This document shows, piece by piece, positions 55,650 through 63,399 of a stretch of DNA of 64,000 nt. The translations under genes were made by a program, and so were the position numbers. Each line of letters opens with the position of its first letter. The first letter of the stretch is position 1. The stretch lies in contig NZ_JAENYR010000008.1 in assembly GCF_016841685.1 (NCBI RefSeq), forward strand, positions 1 to 64,000, read 5' to 3'. The DNA comes from Thiohalomonas denitrificans (GTDB lineage Bacteria > Pseudomonadota > Gammaproteobacteria > Thiohalomonadales > Thiohalomonadaceae). The notes under the pieces were generated by a model. That model was given only the letters and a program-made list of their open reading frames with translations. It made no database searches and was not told the origin of the DNA.

Positions 55650-57083
55650 ATGCAAAGACGTACCAAGATCGTTGCGACCCTGGGTCCGGCGACGGACGAC
55701 CCCAAGATCCTCGACAAGATTATCGAGGCGGGCGTCGACGTGGTCCGAATCAACTTTTCACACGGTACCCCGGAAGAGCATCTGGAACGGGCCGAGCGGC
55801 TCCGTAACCGTGCCCGTGCTCATGGCCGGCAGGTCGGTGTCCTGGCTGATCTGCAGGGACCGAAAATCCGCATTGACCAGTTTAAAAATAGCCAGGTTTC
55901 GCTTACTGAAGGCGATACCTTCATTCTCGATGCCGCCTGCGGTCCGAACGATGGCGACCAGGAACGCGTCGGTATTACCTACAAGCAGTTGCCCGAAGAC
56001 CTCAGCCGGGGCGATACGCTGCTGCTCGACGATGGGCGGATAGTACTCTGGGTGGACCAGGTCGAGGGCCAGCAAATCATTTGCCGGGTCGTGGTAGGTG
56101 GAGACCTGAAGGATCGAAAAGGGATCAACCGCCAGGGCGGCGGCCTTTCTGCGCCGGCGCTGACCGAAAAGGATCGACACGATATCAAGCTTGCAGCGCG
56201 CATGCAGGCGGATTATCTGGCGGTCTCGTTTCCGCGCACCGCCGACGACATCGATCAGGCCCGGGCGTTGCTGTATGCCGCCGGCGGGCGTGGTGGTCTG
56301 GTTGCCAAGATTGAACGCGCCGAGGCGTTGGACGTGGTGGACGAAATCATCGCTGCCTCCGATGCCATCATGATTGCCCGTGGTGATTTGGGGGTGGAGA
56401 TCGGCGATGCAGCCTTGCCGCCGGTGCAGAAGCGGCTTATCACCCGGGCCCGCGATATGAATCGTGTGGTGATCACTGCGACTCAGATGATGGAGTCGAT
56501 GATCGAAAACCAGATCCCCACGCGGGCCGAGGTTTTCGATGTGGCGAACTCGGTACTGGATGGTACCGATGCGGTCATGCTTTCGGCCGAAACGGCGGCG
56601 GGCAAGTATCCGGACAAGGCGATCGCCGCCATGGATCGGGTTTGTCGCGAAGCCGAAAAACAGCGTGAGGCCACCACCTCCGCGCACCGCATTCACAGTG
56701 AATTCACCCATATCGATGAAGCCATTGCCATGGCCTCGATGTATACGGCCAATCACCTGAACGTGAAGGCCATCGCCTCTCTGACGGAATCGGGTTCCAC
56801 TCCCCTGTGGATGTCGCGGATCAGTTCCGGCATTCCCATTTATGCGATGACGCGGCATGTGGATACCCGTCGCAAGGTGACCCTGTTCCGCGGCGTCTAC
56901 CCGGTGAGTTTTGACGTGACCACGGCCGACCATGTGCAGGTCAACCGGGAAGCCATCGACGAGTTACTGCGCCGGGGCGCCGTGCGCGACGGTGATCTGG
57001 TGATTATCACCAAGGGTGACCTGATGGGGGTCCATGGCGGAACCAATGCCATCAAGATCGTCAAGGTCGGTGAACTGGTTTGA
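55650..57083 (+). CDS. pyk: Pyruvate kinase
   Basis: Pyk makes pyruvate and ATP from phosphoenolpyruvate. The sequence shows RRTKIVATLGPATDDPKIL, VDVVRINFSHGTPEEH, LADLQGPKIRI, the catalytic Lys region GGLVAKIERAEALDVVDEIIAASDAIMIARGDLGVEIG and ITATQMMESMIENQIPTRAEVFDVANSVLDGTDAVMLSAETA. ATG 55650 gives 477 aa, in line with E. coli PykA; the alternative GTG 55626 in the track adds 8 residues. The leader lacks a strong ribosome-binding site. Its place within a Calvin-cycle run is common in autotrophic proteobacteria. Confidence 0.96.
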   Translation: MQRRTKIVATLGPATDDPKILDKIIEAGVDVVRINFSHGTPEEHLERAERLRNRARAHGRQVGVLADLQGPKIRIDQFKNSQVSLTEGDTFILDAACGPNDGDQERVGITYKQLPEDLSRGDTLLLDDGRIVLWVDQVEGQQIICRVVVGGDLKDRKGINRQGGGLSAPALTEKDRHDIKLAARMQADYLAVSFPRTADDIDQARALLYAAGGRGGLVAKIERAEALDVVDEIIAASDAIMIARGDLGVEIGDAALPPVQKRLITRARDMNRVVITATQMMESMIENQIPTRAEVFDVANSVLDGTDAVMLSAETAAGKYPDKAIAAMDRVCREAEKQREATTSAHRIHSEFTHIDEAIAMASMYTANHLNVKAIASLTESGSTPLWMSRISSGIPIYAMTRHVDTRRKVTLFRGVYPVSFDVTTADHVQVNREAIDELLRRGAVRDGDLVIITKGDLMGVHGGTNAIKIVKVGELV

Positions 57084-57088
57084 ATGAG

Positions 57089-57144
57089 TGATCGGGCGAA
57101 CGCATGCTCGTTTGTCTCTGCATGCGAAGGTCCCGATCAGTTTT
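57089..57144 (+). terminator. Long hairpin after pyk
   Basis: TGATCGGG (57089-57096) pairs with CCCGATCA (57132-57139), and inside it CGCATGC pairs with GCATGCG, followed by GTTTT. It resembles a terminator with an interrupted stem, so fba could be expressed partly from its own promoter. The T-run is short. Confidence 0.55.
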
Positions 57145-57251
57145 AGTGGCGGGGCACGCTACATTAGGGATCAACTACGATCGATGAATCCCCCGGTGTC
57201 CCGAAGGTCTGTTTGATTATCTGAAACCCGAGAACTTCAAGGAGCTTGAAA

Positions 57252-58316
57252 ATGGCCCTGACTTCTATGCGCCAACTTCTGGATCACGCCGCCGAACATG
57301 GCTATGGTCTACCCGCTTTCAACGTCAACAATATGGAGCAGGTAAAGGCCATTATGGAGGCTGCCGACGCGACCGACAGCCCGGTCATCCTGCAGGGCTC
57401 CGCCGGTGCCCGTAAATATGCGGGCGAGCCTTTCCTGCGCCACCTGATCGAAGCGGCTGCCGAGGCTTATCCACACATTCCCATCGCCATGCACCAGGAC
57501 CACGGCGCCAGCCCGGCGGTCTGTGCCCGTGCCATCCAGTCCGGCTTCACCTCCGTGATGATGGACGGCTCCCTGCATGAAGACGGCAAAATCCCGGCTT
57601 CATACGACTACAACGCCGATGTGACGCGGAAGGTTGTCGAGATCGCTCATGCCTGCGGCGTCTCTGTCGAGGGCGAATTGGGTTGCCTGGGTTCACTGGA
57701 AACCGGTGAGGCCGGTGAAGAGGACGGCGTCGGTGCGGAAGGCAAGCTGTCTGAAGATCAGCTGCTGACCCACCCCGATGAGGCGGCTGATTTCGTGAAG
57801 GCGACCGGCGTTGATGCCCTGGCTATCGCCATCGGCACGTCTCATGGTGCCTACAAGTTCACCCAGGCACCGACCGGCAAGGTCCTGCGTATCGATCGCG
57901 TGAAGGAGATCCACGAGCGCATTCCGACTGTCCACCTGGTCATGCACGGTTCCTCTTCGGTGCCCCAGGAGTGGCTCGAGATTATCAATAACTACGGCGG
58001 TGACATGGGCCAGACCTACGGCGTGCCGGTCGATGAAATCGTGCAGGGCATCAAGCATGGGGTTCGAAAGGTCAATATCGATACCGACCTGCGCATGGCA
58101 TCCACCGGCGCCACCCGCAAACACCTGAGCGAGAACACCGCCAACTTCGACCCGCGCAAATACTATAAAGCGGCCGAAGATGCGATGAAGCAGATCTGCA
58201 AGGACCGCTACGAAGCGTTTGGTGCAGCTGGGCAGGCCTCCAAAATCAAGACGGTCTCCCTGGAAGGCATGATGGCCCGCTATGCCGCCGGCGAGTTGGC
58301 CCCGAAGGTCAAATAG
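57252..58316 (+). CDS. fba: Fructose-bisphosphate aldolase class II, Calvin-cycle type
   Basis: A zinc-dependent aldolase of 354 aa, acting on fructose-1,6- and sedoheptulose-1,7-bisphosphate in the Calvin cycle. Motifs: [19 protein letters not shown], the zinc site [81 protein letters not shown] and [14 protein letters not shown]. The long glycine/acid loop is typical of the CbbA subtype. ATG 57252 with AAGGAG upstream is preferred to the TTG at 57246 in the track. It ends the cluster, before a terminator. Confidence 0.96.
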   Translation: MALTSMRQLLDHAAEHGYGLPAFNVNNMEQVKAIMEAADATDSPVILQGSAGARKYAGEPFLRHLIEAAAEAYPHIPIAMHQDHGASPAVCARAIQSGFTSVMMDGSLHEDGKIPASYDYNADVTRKVVEIAHACGVSVEGELGCLGSLETGEAGEEDGVGAEGKLSEDQLLTHPDEAADFVKATGVDALAIAIGTSHGAYKFTQAPTGKVLRIDRVKEIHERIPTVHLVMHGSSSVPQEWLEIINNYGGDMGQTYGVPVDEIVQGIKHGVRKVNIDTDLRMASTGATRKHLSENTANFDPRKYYKAAEDAMKQICKDRYEAFGAAGQASKIKTVSLEGMMARYAAGELAPKVK

Positions 58317-58338
58317 TCCGGTTTTTGAGCCGGAAGGG

Positions 58339-58364
58339 AAAGGGCGGCTTCGGTCGCCCTTTTT
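58339..58364 (+). terminator. Rho-independent terminator after fba
   Basis: AAAGGGCG-GCTTCGGT-CGCCCTTTTT is a strong GC stem with a tetraloop-like centre and a T5 tail. It lies between the convergent fba and cbbR genes. Confidence 0.85.
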
Positions 58365-58422
58365 CGTTTCGGCCCTCTGTGGCTAAAAACCAGGAAAAAC
58401 CGTACCCCCTGGTTAGCTGCTC

Positions 58423-59388
58423 TCAGGCGCGCCGTCGCGCGCGAGATTGCCTGGTATTCGCCGGCGGGAACTCCACATCACTACGCTGTCGGCCGAGCAG
58501 GTGCGCTGCCTCGGTCAGCAAAAAGGTCTTGAAGGATTCGGATACCGAAGAGAGCCGTTTGCCGCGCCGGTAGACCACGTACCAGTGACGCAGGATCGGG
58601 AATTCCTGGACATCCAGAATCACCAGCCGGCCGAGTTCGAGCTCCATCTGGACGGTGTCTCGCGATAACAGTCCGAGGCCCAATCCGGCCTGTACACTCT
58701 GCTTGATGGCCTCATTGCTGCCGACCTCCATGCCGGTTGTAATGCGGATGTTGTATTCATTGAAGAAGCGCTCCATGGCCATGCGCGTCCCTGAGCCGGG
58801 CTCACGCACCAGGAAGGTCTCCTTCTCCAGTCGCGACAGCGGGATCTGCTGCTGTCCGGCCAGAGGATGGTCCGGGGGCGCGACAATCACCAGGGGATTT
58901 TCCATAATCGCCGACGCCTCCAGGTCCATCTCGGCGGGGGGTTGGCCCATGATCACCATATCGACATCATTGTCCGCCAGTTGTCTAAGCAGCTCCTCGC
59001 GATTGGTGATGTCCAGGCTCACCGTGACGTCCGGAAAACGTCTGCAAAACGTCCCCAGCAGGGTCGGGACAAAATAGTTGGCGGTGCTGGCGACCGCTAT
59101 CCGCAGGCGCCCGTGACCCACACCCCTGAGGTTCTGCAAAACGGTCTGCAGCTCATCAAGCTGTTGCGTAATCAGGCGGCTGTACTGATACACCTCCTCG
59201 CCGGCCTCGGTCAGATAGATCTTTTTGCCAAGCTGTTCGAAGAGTGATCCCTCCAGCTGAGTTTCCAGCTGCTTGACCTGCATTGAGACCGCCGGCTGGG
59301 TCAGGCACAGCTCCTCGGCGGCCCGGGTGAAGCTAAGATTTCGGGCAACGGCGGCGAAAACCTTCAGCTGTCGGAGTGTAATGTTCAT
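58423..59388 (-). CDS. cbbR: LysR-type regulator CbbR
   Basis: A 321-aa LysR-family activator. The winged helix is ITLRQLKVFAAVARNLSFTRAAEELCLTQPAVSMQVKQLETQLEGSLFEQLGKKIYLTEAGEEV. The effector domain begins at GRLRIAVASTANYFVPTLLGTFCRRFPDVTVSLDITNREELLRQL, very typical of CbbR, which activates RuBisCO operons in response to Calvin-cycle metabolites. It lies beside the RuBisCO genes and is transcribed away from them, the classical divergent layout, but a small gene intervenes. No clear ribosome-binding site precedes ATG 59388. A T-N11-A palindrome lies 24 bp upstream. Confidence 0.92.
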   Translation of the reverse strand: MNITLRQLKVFAAVARNLSFTRAAEELCLTQPAVSMQVKQLETQLEGSLFEQLGKKIYLTEAGEEVYQYSRLITQQLDELQTVLQNLRGVGHGRLRIAVASTANYFVPTLLGTFCRRFPDVTVSLDITNREELLRQLADNDVDMVIMGQPPAEMDLEASAIMENPLVIVAPPDHPLAGQQQIPLSRLEKETFLVREPGSGTRMAMERFFNEYNIRITTGMEVGSNEAIKQSVQAGLGLGLLSRDTVQMELELGRLVILDVQEFPILRHWYVVYRRGKRLSSVSESFKTFLLTEAAHLLGRQRSDVEFPPANTRQSRARRRA

Positions 59389-59411
59389 ACCAATATAACT
59401 ATTGCCTGATC

Positions 59412-59424
59412 TTCAGATACTGAA
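59412..59424. promoter_or_regulatory. LysR-type T-N11-A operator candidate
   Basis: TTCAGATACTGAA is a perfect inverted repeat (TTCAG-ATA-CTGAA, extended by one further C/G pair) with the T-N11-A form bound by LysR-type regulators. It lies 24-36 bp before the cbbR start, in the divergent space to the 136-aa gene, so autoregulation by CbbR is a reasonable inference. Confidence 0.6.
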
Positions 59425-59579
59425 GTATAGAGGAAATGTTATCTGAATCGGAGAGCTTGTCGGTATTTGACGCAGTTGTCAGTCGGAAAACGACCGGCTA
59501 TTGATTAGCGTAACTATCGTAACCGACTCTCTTGCAGACGAAGGGAATCACTGGAACCCCGAGGGACGGGAGCCTGGCT

Positions 59580-59990
59580 ATGCGCTCAAAACTGCCCGAT
59601 GCACCAGTGCTGAAGTCGATGCCGACGCGGATTATCGCTGCTCACTACAACCGCGTGCAGATTGCACTGAAGAAATTGGGCCATCCGCTCCACCTGATGC
59701 TACCCGGGATGCGAGGCTTTCAGGTGTATATAGAAGATGATGCGTGGATTTGCGCGGATCGCAATCTCAACAACCTGCCGATCCTCGCCTGGACCGAGTT
59801 TCGCCCAGGCACCCGTGACGGCCTGAATGAGTCGGTGCCCTGTCAGCTGCTCTATTACCATCCTTACGCCAACGTGGTGATACGTACCGTGCTGGAGGAT
59901 TCGGTAAAGATTTTGAATGCCAGGATGCGCCGGGCCGGAAGGGGCGTCAAAGGCCGCATCGTCGCATTTCCCGGCATCCATCGCCCGTAA
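59580..59990 (+). CDS. Unrecognised 136-aa protein between cbbR and cbbL
   Basis: I do not recognise this family. The start at ATG 59580 has GGGAG at 7 bp. The product is soluble, without signal peptide or membrane segment. It begins with a basic stretch (MPTRIIAAHYNRVQIALKKLGHPLHLMLPGMRGFQVYIEDDAWICADRNLNNLPILAWTEF), continues into LLYYHPYANVVIRTVLEDSVKILNARMRRAG, and ends with a basic tail. Codon use looks like its neighbours. It is read in the same direction as cbbL but ends in a strong terminator 20 bp on, so it forms its own unit divergent from cbbR. A role in the CbbR/RuBisCO region is inferred from position only. Confidence 0.75.
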   Translation: MRSKLPDAPVLKSMPTRIIAAHYNRVQIALKKLGHPLHLMLPGMRGFQVYIEDDAWICADRNLNNLPILAWTEFRPGTRDGLNESVPCQLLYYHPYANVVIRTVLEDSVKILNARMRRAGRGVKGRIVAFPGIHRP

Positions 59991-60009
59991 GCGGGCGGTC
60001 GAAACAGCA

Positions 60010-60035
60010 GCCCGGAACAAAGCCGGGTTTTTTTT
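60010..60035 (+). terminator. Rho-independent terminator before cbbL
   Basis: GCCCGG-AACAAA-GCCGGG... a CCCGG/CCGGG stem followed by eight Ts, 20 bp after the stop of the 136-aa gene. It isolates that gene from the RuBisCO operon. Confidence 0.88.
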
Positions 60036-60040
60036 CGACC

Positions 60041-60200
60041 AATAATGTTTCGCTTATGAATCTCCTCACAATTATAAATGCTTATGGATTTAATCAAAAT
60101 TACTGAGTGGTATTTATGGCTGGGTCCGCTAGATTAACCAACACGGGGCACGGCGCGGTCCCTACCGAACCGAAACCAAATCCCAGTGAGGAGAAAAAAT
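60041..60200 (+). promoter_or_regulatory. cbbL promoter region with CbbR-like boxes
   Basis: This AT-rich stretch contrasts with its GC-rich surroundings. It contains TTATAAATGCTTA at 60072-60084, a T-N11-A box with ATAA/TTAT dyad, and a spaced direct repeat (GCTTATGAATC at 60052, GCTTATGGATT at 60080). These suit LysR-type (CbbR) binding upstream of the RuBisCO operon. A GTGAGGAG site precedes the cbbL ATG. I cannot fix the -35/-10 boxes. Confidence 0.55.
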
Positions 60201-61619
60201 ATGGCCAAGAGCTACAGCGCGGGCGTAAAAGAGTACCGCGAAACATACTGGATGCCCGAATACACGCCGAAGGACACTGATTTTCTGGCCTGCTTCAAAG
60301 TGGTGCCCCAGGCGGGCGTGCCCCGTGAAGAGGCGGCTGCGGCGGTCGCAGCCGAGTCCTCCACCGGCACCTGGACCACGGTCTGGACCGATTTGCTGAC
60401 CGACCTGGACTACTACAAGGGCCGTGCCTACGCCATCGAAGATGTGCCCGGCGACGACGAAGCCTTCTACGCCTTCATCGCCTACCCGCTGGATCTGTTC
60501 GAAGAGGGCTCGGTGGTCAACGTTCTGACCTCTCTGGTGGGCAACGTGTTCGGCTTCAAGGCGGTCCGCTCCCTTCGCCTGGAGGATATTCGCGTGCCGG
60601 TCGCCTTCGTGGTCACCTGTGGTGGTCCCCCCCACGGTATTCAGGTCGAGCGCGACAAGATGAACAAGTACGGTCGTCCGATGCTCGGCTGCACCATCAA
60701 GCCGAAGCTGGGGCTCTCGGCGAAGAATTATGGCCGTGCCTGTTACGAAGGTCTGCGCGGTGGCCTCGATTTCACCAAGGATGACGAGAACGTCAACTCG
60801 CAGCCGTTCATGCGCTGGCGCCAGCGTTTCGAATTCGTTGCCGAAGCGATTCACAAGGCCGAGGCAGAAACGGGTGAGCGCAAGGGCCACTACCTGAACG
60901 TCACCGCGCCGACCCCGGAAGAGATGTACAAGCGCGCCGAGTTTGCCAAGGAACTGGGCATGCCGATCATCATGCACGACTACCTGACCGGCGGCTTCAC
61001 CGCCAACACAGGTCTGGCCAACTGGTGTCGCGACAACGGTATCCTGCTGCACATCCACCGTGCCATGCACGCCGTGCTCGATCGCAACCCGCGTCACGGT
61101 ATTCACTTCCGTGTGCTGACCAAGATGCTGCGCCTCTCCGGCGGAGATCACCTGCACTCCGGTACCGTGGTCGGCAAGCTCGAGGGCGACCGCGAGGCCA
61201 CCCTGGGATGGATAGACCTGATGCGCGACTCCTATATCAAGGAAGACCGCAGCCGCGGTCTCTTCTTCGACCAGGATTGGGCGCACATGCCGGGTCTGCT
61301 TCCGGTCGCCTCCGGCGGTATTCATGTCTGGCATATGCCGGCGCTGGTCGCCATCTTCGGCGACGACTCCGTGCTGCAGTTTGGTGGCGGCACATTGGGC
61401 CACCCGTGGGGCAATGCCGCCGGCGCCGCCGCCAATCGCGTCGCCGTCGAAGCCTGCGTACAGGCCCGCAATGAAGGTCGAGAACTGGAGAAGGAGGGAA
61501 AGGAGATCCTCACCGCCGCCGCCAAGCACAGCCCCGAATTGAACATGGCGATGGAGACCTGGAAGGAGATCAAGTTCGAGTTCGACACCGTCGACAAAAT
61601 CGACGCCGCCCACCGGTAA
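60201..61619 (+). CDS. cbbL: RuBisCO large subunit, form I (IA-like)
   Basis: A 472-aa RuBisCO large chain, the CO2-fixing enzyme of the Calvin cycle. Catalytic blocks are intact: the TxxGN-equivalent in [68 protein letters not shown] with the carbamylated Lys in [18 protein letters not shown], loop 6 [12 protein letters not shown], and [12 protein letters not shown]. The sequence style and the following cbbS-cbbQ-cbbO order fit form IA of the non-carboxysomal (IAq) type; no csoS genes are present. ATG 60201 is used in place of the track start at 60186. Confidence 0.97.
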   Translation: MAKSYSAGVKEYRETYWMPEYTPKDTDFLACFKVVPQAGVPREEAAAAVAAESSTGTWTTVWTDLLTDLDYYKGRAYAIEDVPGDDEAFYAFIAYPLDLFEEGSVVNVLTSLVGNVFGFKAVRSLRLEDIRVPVAFVVTCGGPPHGIQVERDKMNKYGRPMLGCTIKPKLGLSAKNYGRACYEGLRGGLDFTKDDENVNSQPFMRWRQRFEFVAEAIHKAEAETGERKGHYLNVTAPTPEEMYKRAEFAKELGMPIIMHDYLTGGFTANTGLANWCRDNGILLHIHRAMHAVLDRNPRHGIHFRVLTKMLRLSGGDHLHSGTVVGKLEGDREATLGWIDLMRDSYIKEDRSRGLFFDQDWAHMPGLLPVASGGIHVWHMPALVAIFGDDSVLQFGGGTLGHPWGNAAGAAANRVAVEACVQARNEGRELEKEGKEILTAAAKHSPELNMAMETWKEIKFEFDTVDKIDAAHR

Positions 61620-61628
61620 AGAAGGAGG

Positions 61629-61702
61629 TACGAGATACGAGGGGCGAGCTACGAGGAGGCTGGTATTCGGCCAGACCTTCGTATCTCGAATCTCGTATCT
61701 GA
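61629..61702. repeat. Inverted repeat element between cbbL and cbbS
   Basis: TACGAGATACGAGGGGCGAG and CTACGAGG (left) face TCGTATCTCGAATCTCGTATCTG (right). Between them CTGG-TATTCGG-CCAG forms a small apex hairpin. The unit is again 7 nt (TACGAGA, TCTCGTA), a variant of the heptad family. It starts 10 bp after the cbbL stop and leaves 70 bp before cbbS. Confidence 0.8.
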
Positions 61703-61772
61703 CTCCGAACTGTAACGAAGGCTGCGCCCGTAACGGGAACAGCAAAACATAACGATTAAGAGGACGCTGATA

Positions 61773-62129
61773 ATGAGCGAGATGCAGGATTACACCTCGA
61801 GCCTGAGCGACCCGTCGAGTCGCAAGTTCGAGACTTTCTCGTACCTGCCGGAAATGACCCCCGAACAGGTCCGCAAACAGGTGGAATACATCGTCAGTCA
61901 AGGCTGGAACCCGGCTATCGAACACACCGAACCCGAGAACGCCTTCGAACACTACTGGTACATGTGGAAACTGCCGCTGTTCGGCGAAACCGACGTCGAT
62001 ACCATCCTGGCCGAGGCCGAGGCGTGCCATAAGGCCCATCCGAACAACCACGTGCGTCTGGTAGGTTTCGACAACTTCGCCCAGTCCAAGGGCACGGAGA
62101 TGGTTATCTATCGCGGAATCGCCGTTTAA
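61773..62129 (+). CDS. cbbS: RuBisCO small subunit
   Basis: A 118-aa small chain. Landmarks include [99 protein letters not shown], with the conserved [11 protein letters not shown] segment. There is no carboxysomal or chloroplast-type extension. An AGAGGA site lies 9 bp before the ATG. It completes the L8S8 enzyme with cbbL. A REP/CGCAGAG composite element of over 180 bp follows before cbbQ. Confidence 0.97.
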   Translation: MSEMQDYTSSLSDPSSRKFETFSYLPEMTPEQVRKQVEYIVSQGWNPAIEHTEPENAFEHYWYMWKLPLFGETDVDTILAEAEACHKAHPNNHVRLVGFDNFAQSKGTEMVIYRGIAV

Positions 62130-62185
62130 TCGCGGGTGACAGGTGAGGGGTCCCGGTCCCATCCGGGGCCCGTCGAAGTAAATGG

Positions 62186-62371
62186 ATAACCGCAGAGACG
62201 CAAAGACCGCAAAGAAACTGCTAGTCGCAATCGCATCGGCCTTGATATGGGTCGGGCTTCAGCCCGAAAGGCGCCGGCCCCTTAGGCGCCTGTATGCCGG
62301 GAGACCGACCTGCAAGAAACGGCATAGTTCAGCTTTTGAACTCTTTGCGCTCTTGGCGGCTTAGCGGTGAA
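62186..62371. repeat. CGCAGAG arms enclosing a REP-like hairpin, cbbS-cbbQ spacer
   Basis: A left arm AACCGCAGAGACGCAAAGAC (from 62188) and a right arm CTCTTTGCGC...GGCGGCTTAGCGGT (62341-62369) are inverse relatives. Between them, GGTCGGGCTTCAGCCCGA with GGCGCC...GGCGCC and GAGACCGACC (62249-62313) is the REP type also seen at 2340-2406. One repeat family thus appears nested in another. Confidence 0.75.
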
Positions 62372-62392
62372 TTTAAAACCCTGGTGACTCCC

Positions 62393-63205
62393 ATGACCGA
62401 TATCAGCAACGAACAGTACAAAATCAGTCAAGAGCCGTACTATCGGGCGGTCGGCAAAGAAGTGGAACTCTACGATGCGGCGTACGCGCGCCGCATGCCG
62501 ATGATGCTCAAGGGCCCGACCGGCTGCGGCAAATCCCGCTTCGTCGAATACATGGCATGGAAACTGGGCCGCCCTCTGATTACGGTCGCCTGTAATGAAG
62601 ACATGACCGCCTCCGATCTCGTTGGCCGTTTCCTACTCGACAAGGACGGCACCAAGTGGCAGGACGGCCCGCTGACCACGGCCGCCCGAATCGGTGCCAT
62701 CTGTTATCTCGATGAGGTGGTGGAGGCCCGCCAGGACACCACGGTGGTGATCCATCCGCTGACCGACCACCGCCGGACGCTGCCCCTGGACAAGAAGGGC
62801 GAGCTGGTGCACGCCCATCCCGATTTCCAGCTGGTGATCTCCTACAACCCTGGTTACCAGAGCCTGATGAAGGACCTTAAACAGTCGACGAAGCAACGCT
62901 TTGGTGCACTGAATTTCGACTATCCGGAGGCGGAACTCGAGGGCGAAATCGTTGCCCGGGAGACCGGCGTCGATGGCGAGATCGCCTCCAAACTGGTCCA
63001 GATCGCCCACCGGGCCCGTAACCTCAAGGGGCACGGTCTGGATGAAGGGATCTCCACCCGCCTGCTGGTCTATGCGGGAGAGATGATCAACGAAGGCGTC
63101 GACCCGGCCTATGCCTGTCAGATGACCCTGGTCACGCCACTGACCGACGACCCGGACATGCGCGAGACACTGGAAGCCGCGGTCGAGACTTTCTTCGTCA
63201 GCTGA
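62393..63205 (+). CDS. cbbQ: RuBisCO activase-type AAA+ protein CbbQ
   Basis: A 270-aa MoxR-class AAA+ ATPase. Walker A is [23 protein letters not shown], Walker [24 protein letters not shown], and the sensor region [34 protein letters not shown] is typical of CbbQ/NorQ. With CbbO it removes inhibitory sugar phosphates from RuBisCO. The context after cbbLS fixes the CbbQ identity over NorQ. ATG 62393 ([21 protein letters not shown]) is used; the track start at 62294 adds 33 residues from the repeat element. Confidence 0.95.
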   Translation: MTDISNEQYKISQEPYYRAVGKEVELYDAAYARRMPMMLKGPTGCGKSRFVEYMAWKLGRPLITVACNEDMTASDLVGRFLLDKDGTKWQDGPLTTAARIGAICYLDEVVEARQDTTVVIHPLTDHRRTLPLDKKGELVHAHPDFQLVISYNPGYQSLMKDLKQSTKQRFGALNFDYPEAELEGEIVARETGVDGEIASKLVQIAHRARNLKGHGLDEGISTRLLVYAGEMINEGVDPAYACQMTLVTPLTDDPDMRETLEAAVETFFVS

Positions 63206-63356
63206 GGGTTTGCGGACAGGTGGACGTCTGTGCAGTGACCCAAGGGTAGGAGGCCCGCCCCAGGGCGATTCGATATCGGGGAATCGCAGCGAGGGCGCCC
63301 CCCCTGTTCCTGTTCCGACTGGGCGCCGACTCATCCGATCCATGAGTCCATCCCCT

Positions 63357-63382
63357 GCGAGCTCTGCGCCTCTGCGGTGCAA
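63357..63382. repeat. CGCAGAG-type arm before cbbO
   Basis: GCGAGCTCTGCGCCTCTGCGG is a right-hand arm of the second repeat family, ending 18 bp before cbbO. Its partner in the 194-bp cbbQ-cbbO gap is not clear; only GTTTGCGGACAGG near 63208 could be a remnant. Confidence 0.5.
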
Positions 63383-63399
63383 AATGAAATAGGTGGCCG

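Noticed and set aside
55758-56933. 391-aa minus-strand ORF opposite pyk
   Set aside because: Shadow of pyruvate kinase; histidine- and arginine-rich translation without motifs.
60162-62162. 666-aa minus-strand ORF across cbbL-cbbS
   Set aside because: It is a high-GC antisense shadow of RuBisCO genes whose identity is certain; the composition is histidine/glycine/valine-rich with no family pattern.
60201-63205. Carboxysome operon
   Set aside because: cbbL-cbbS is followed by cbbQ and cbbO, with no csoS2 or shell genes, so the non-carboxysomal arrangement fits.
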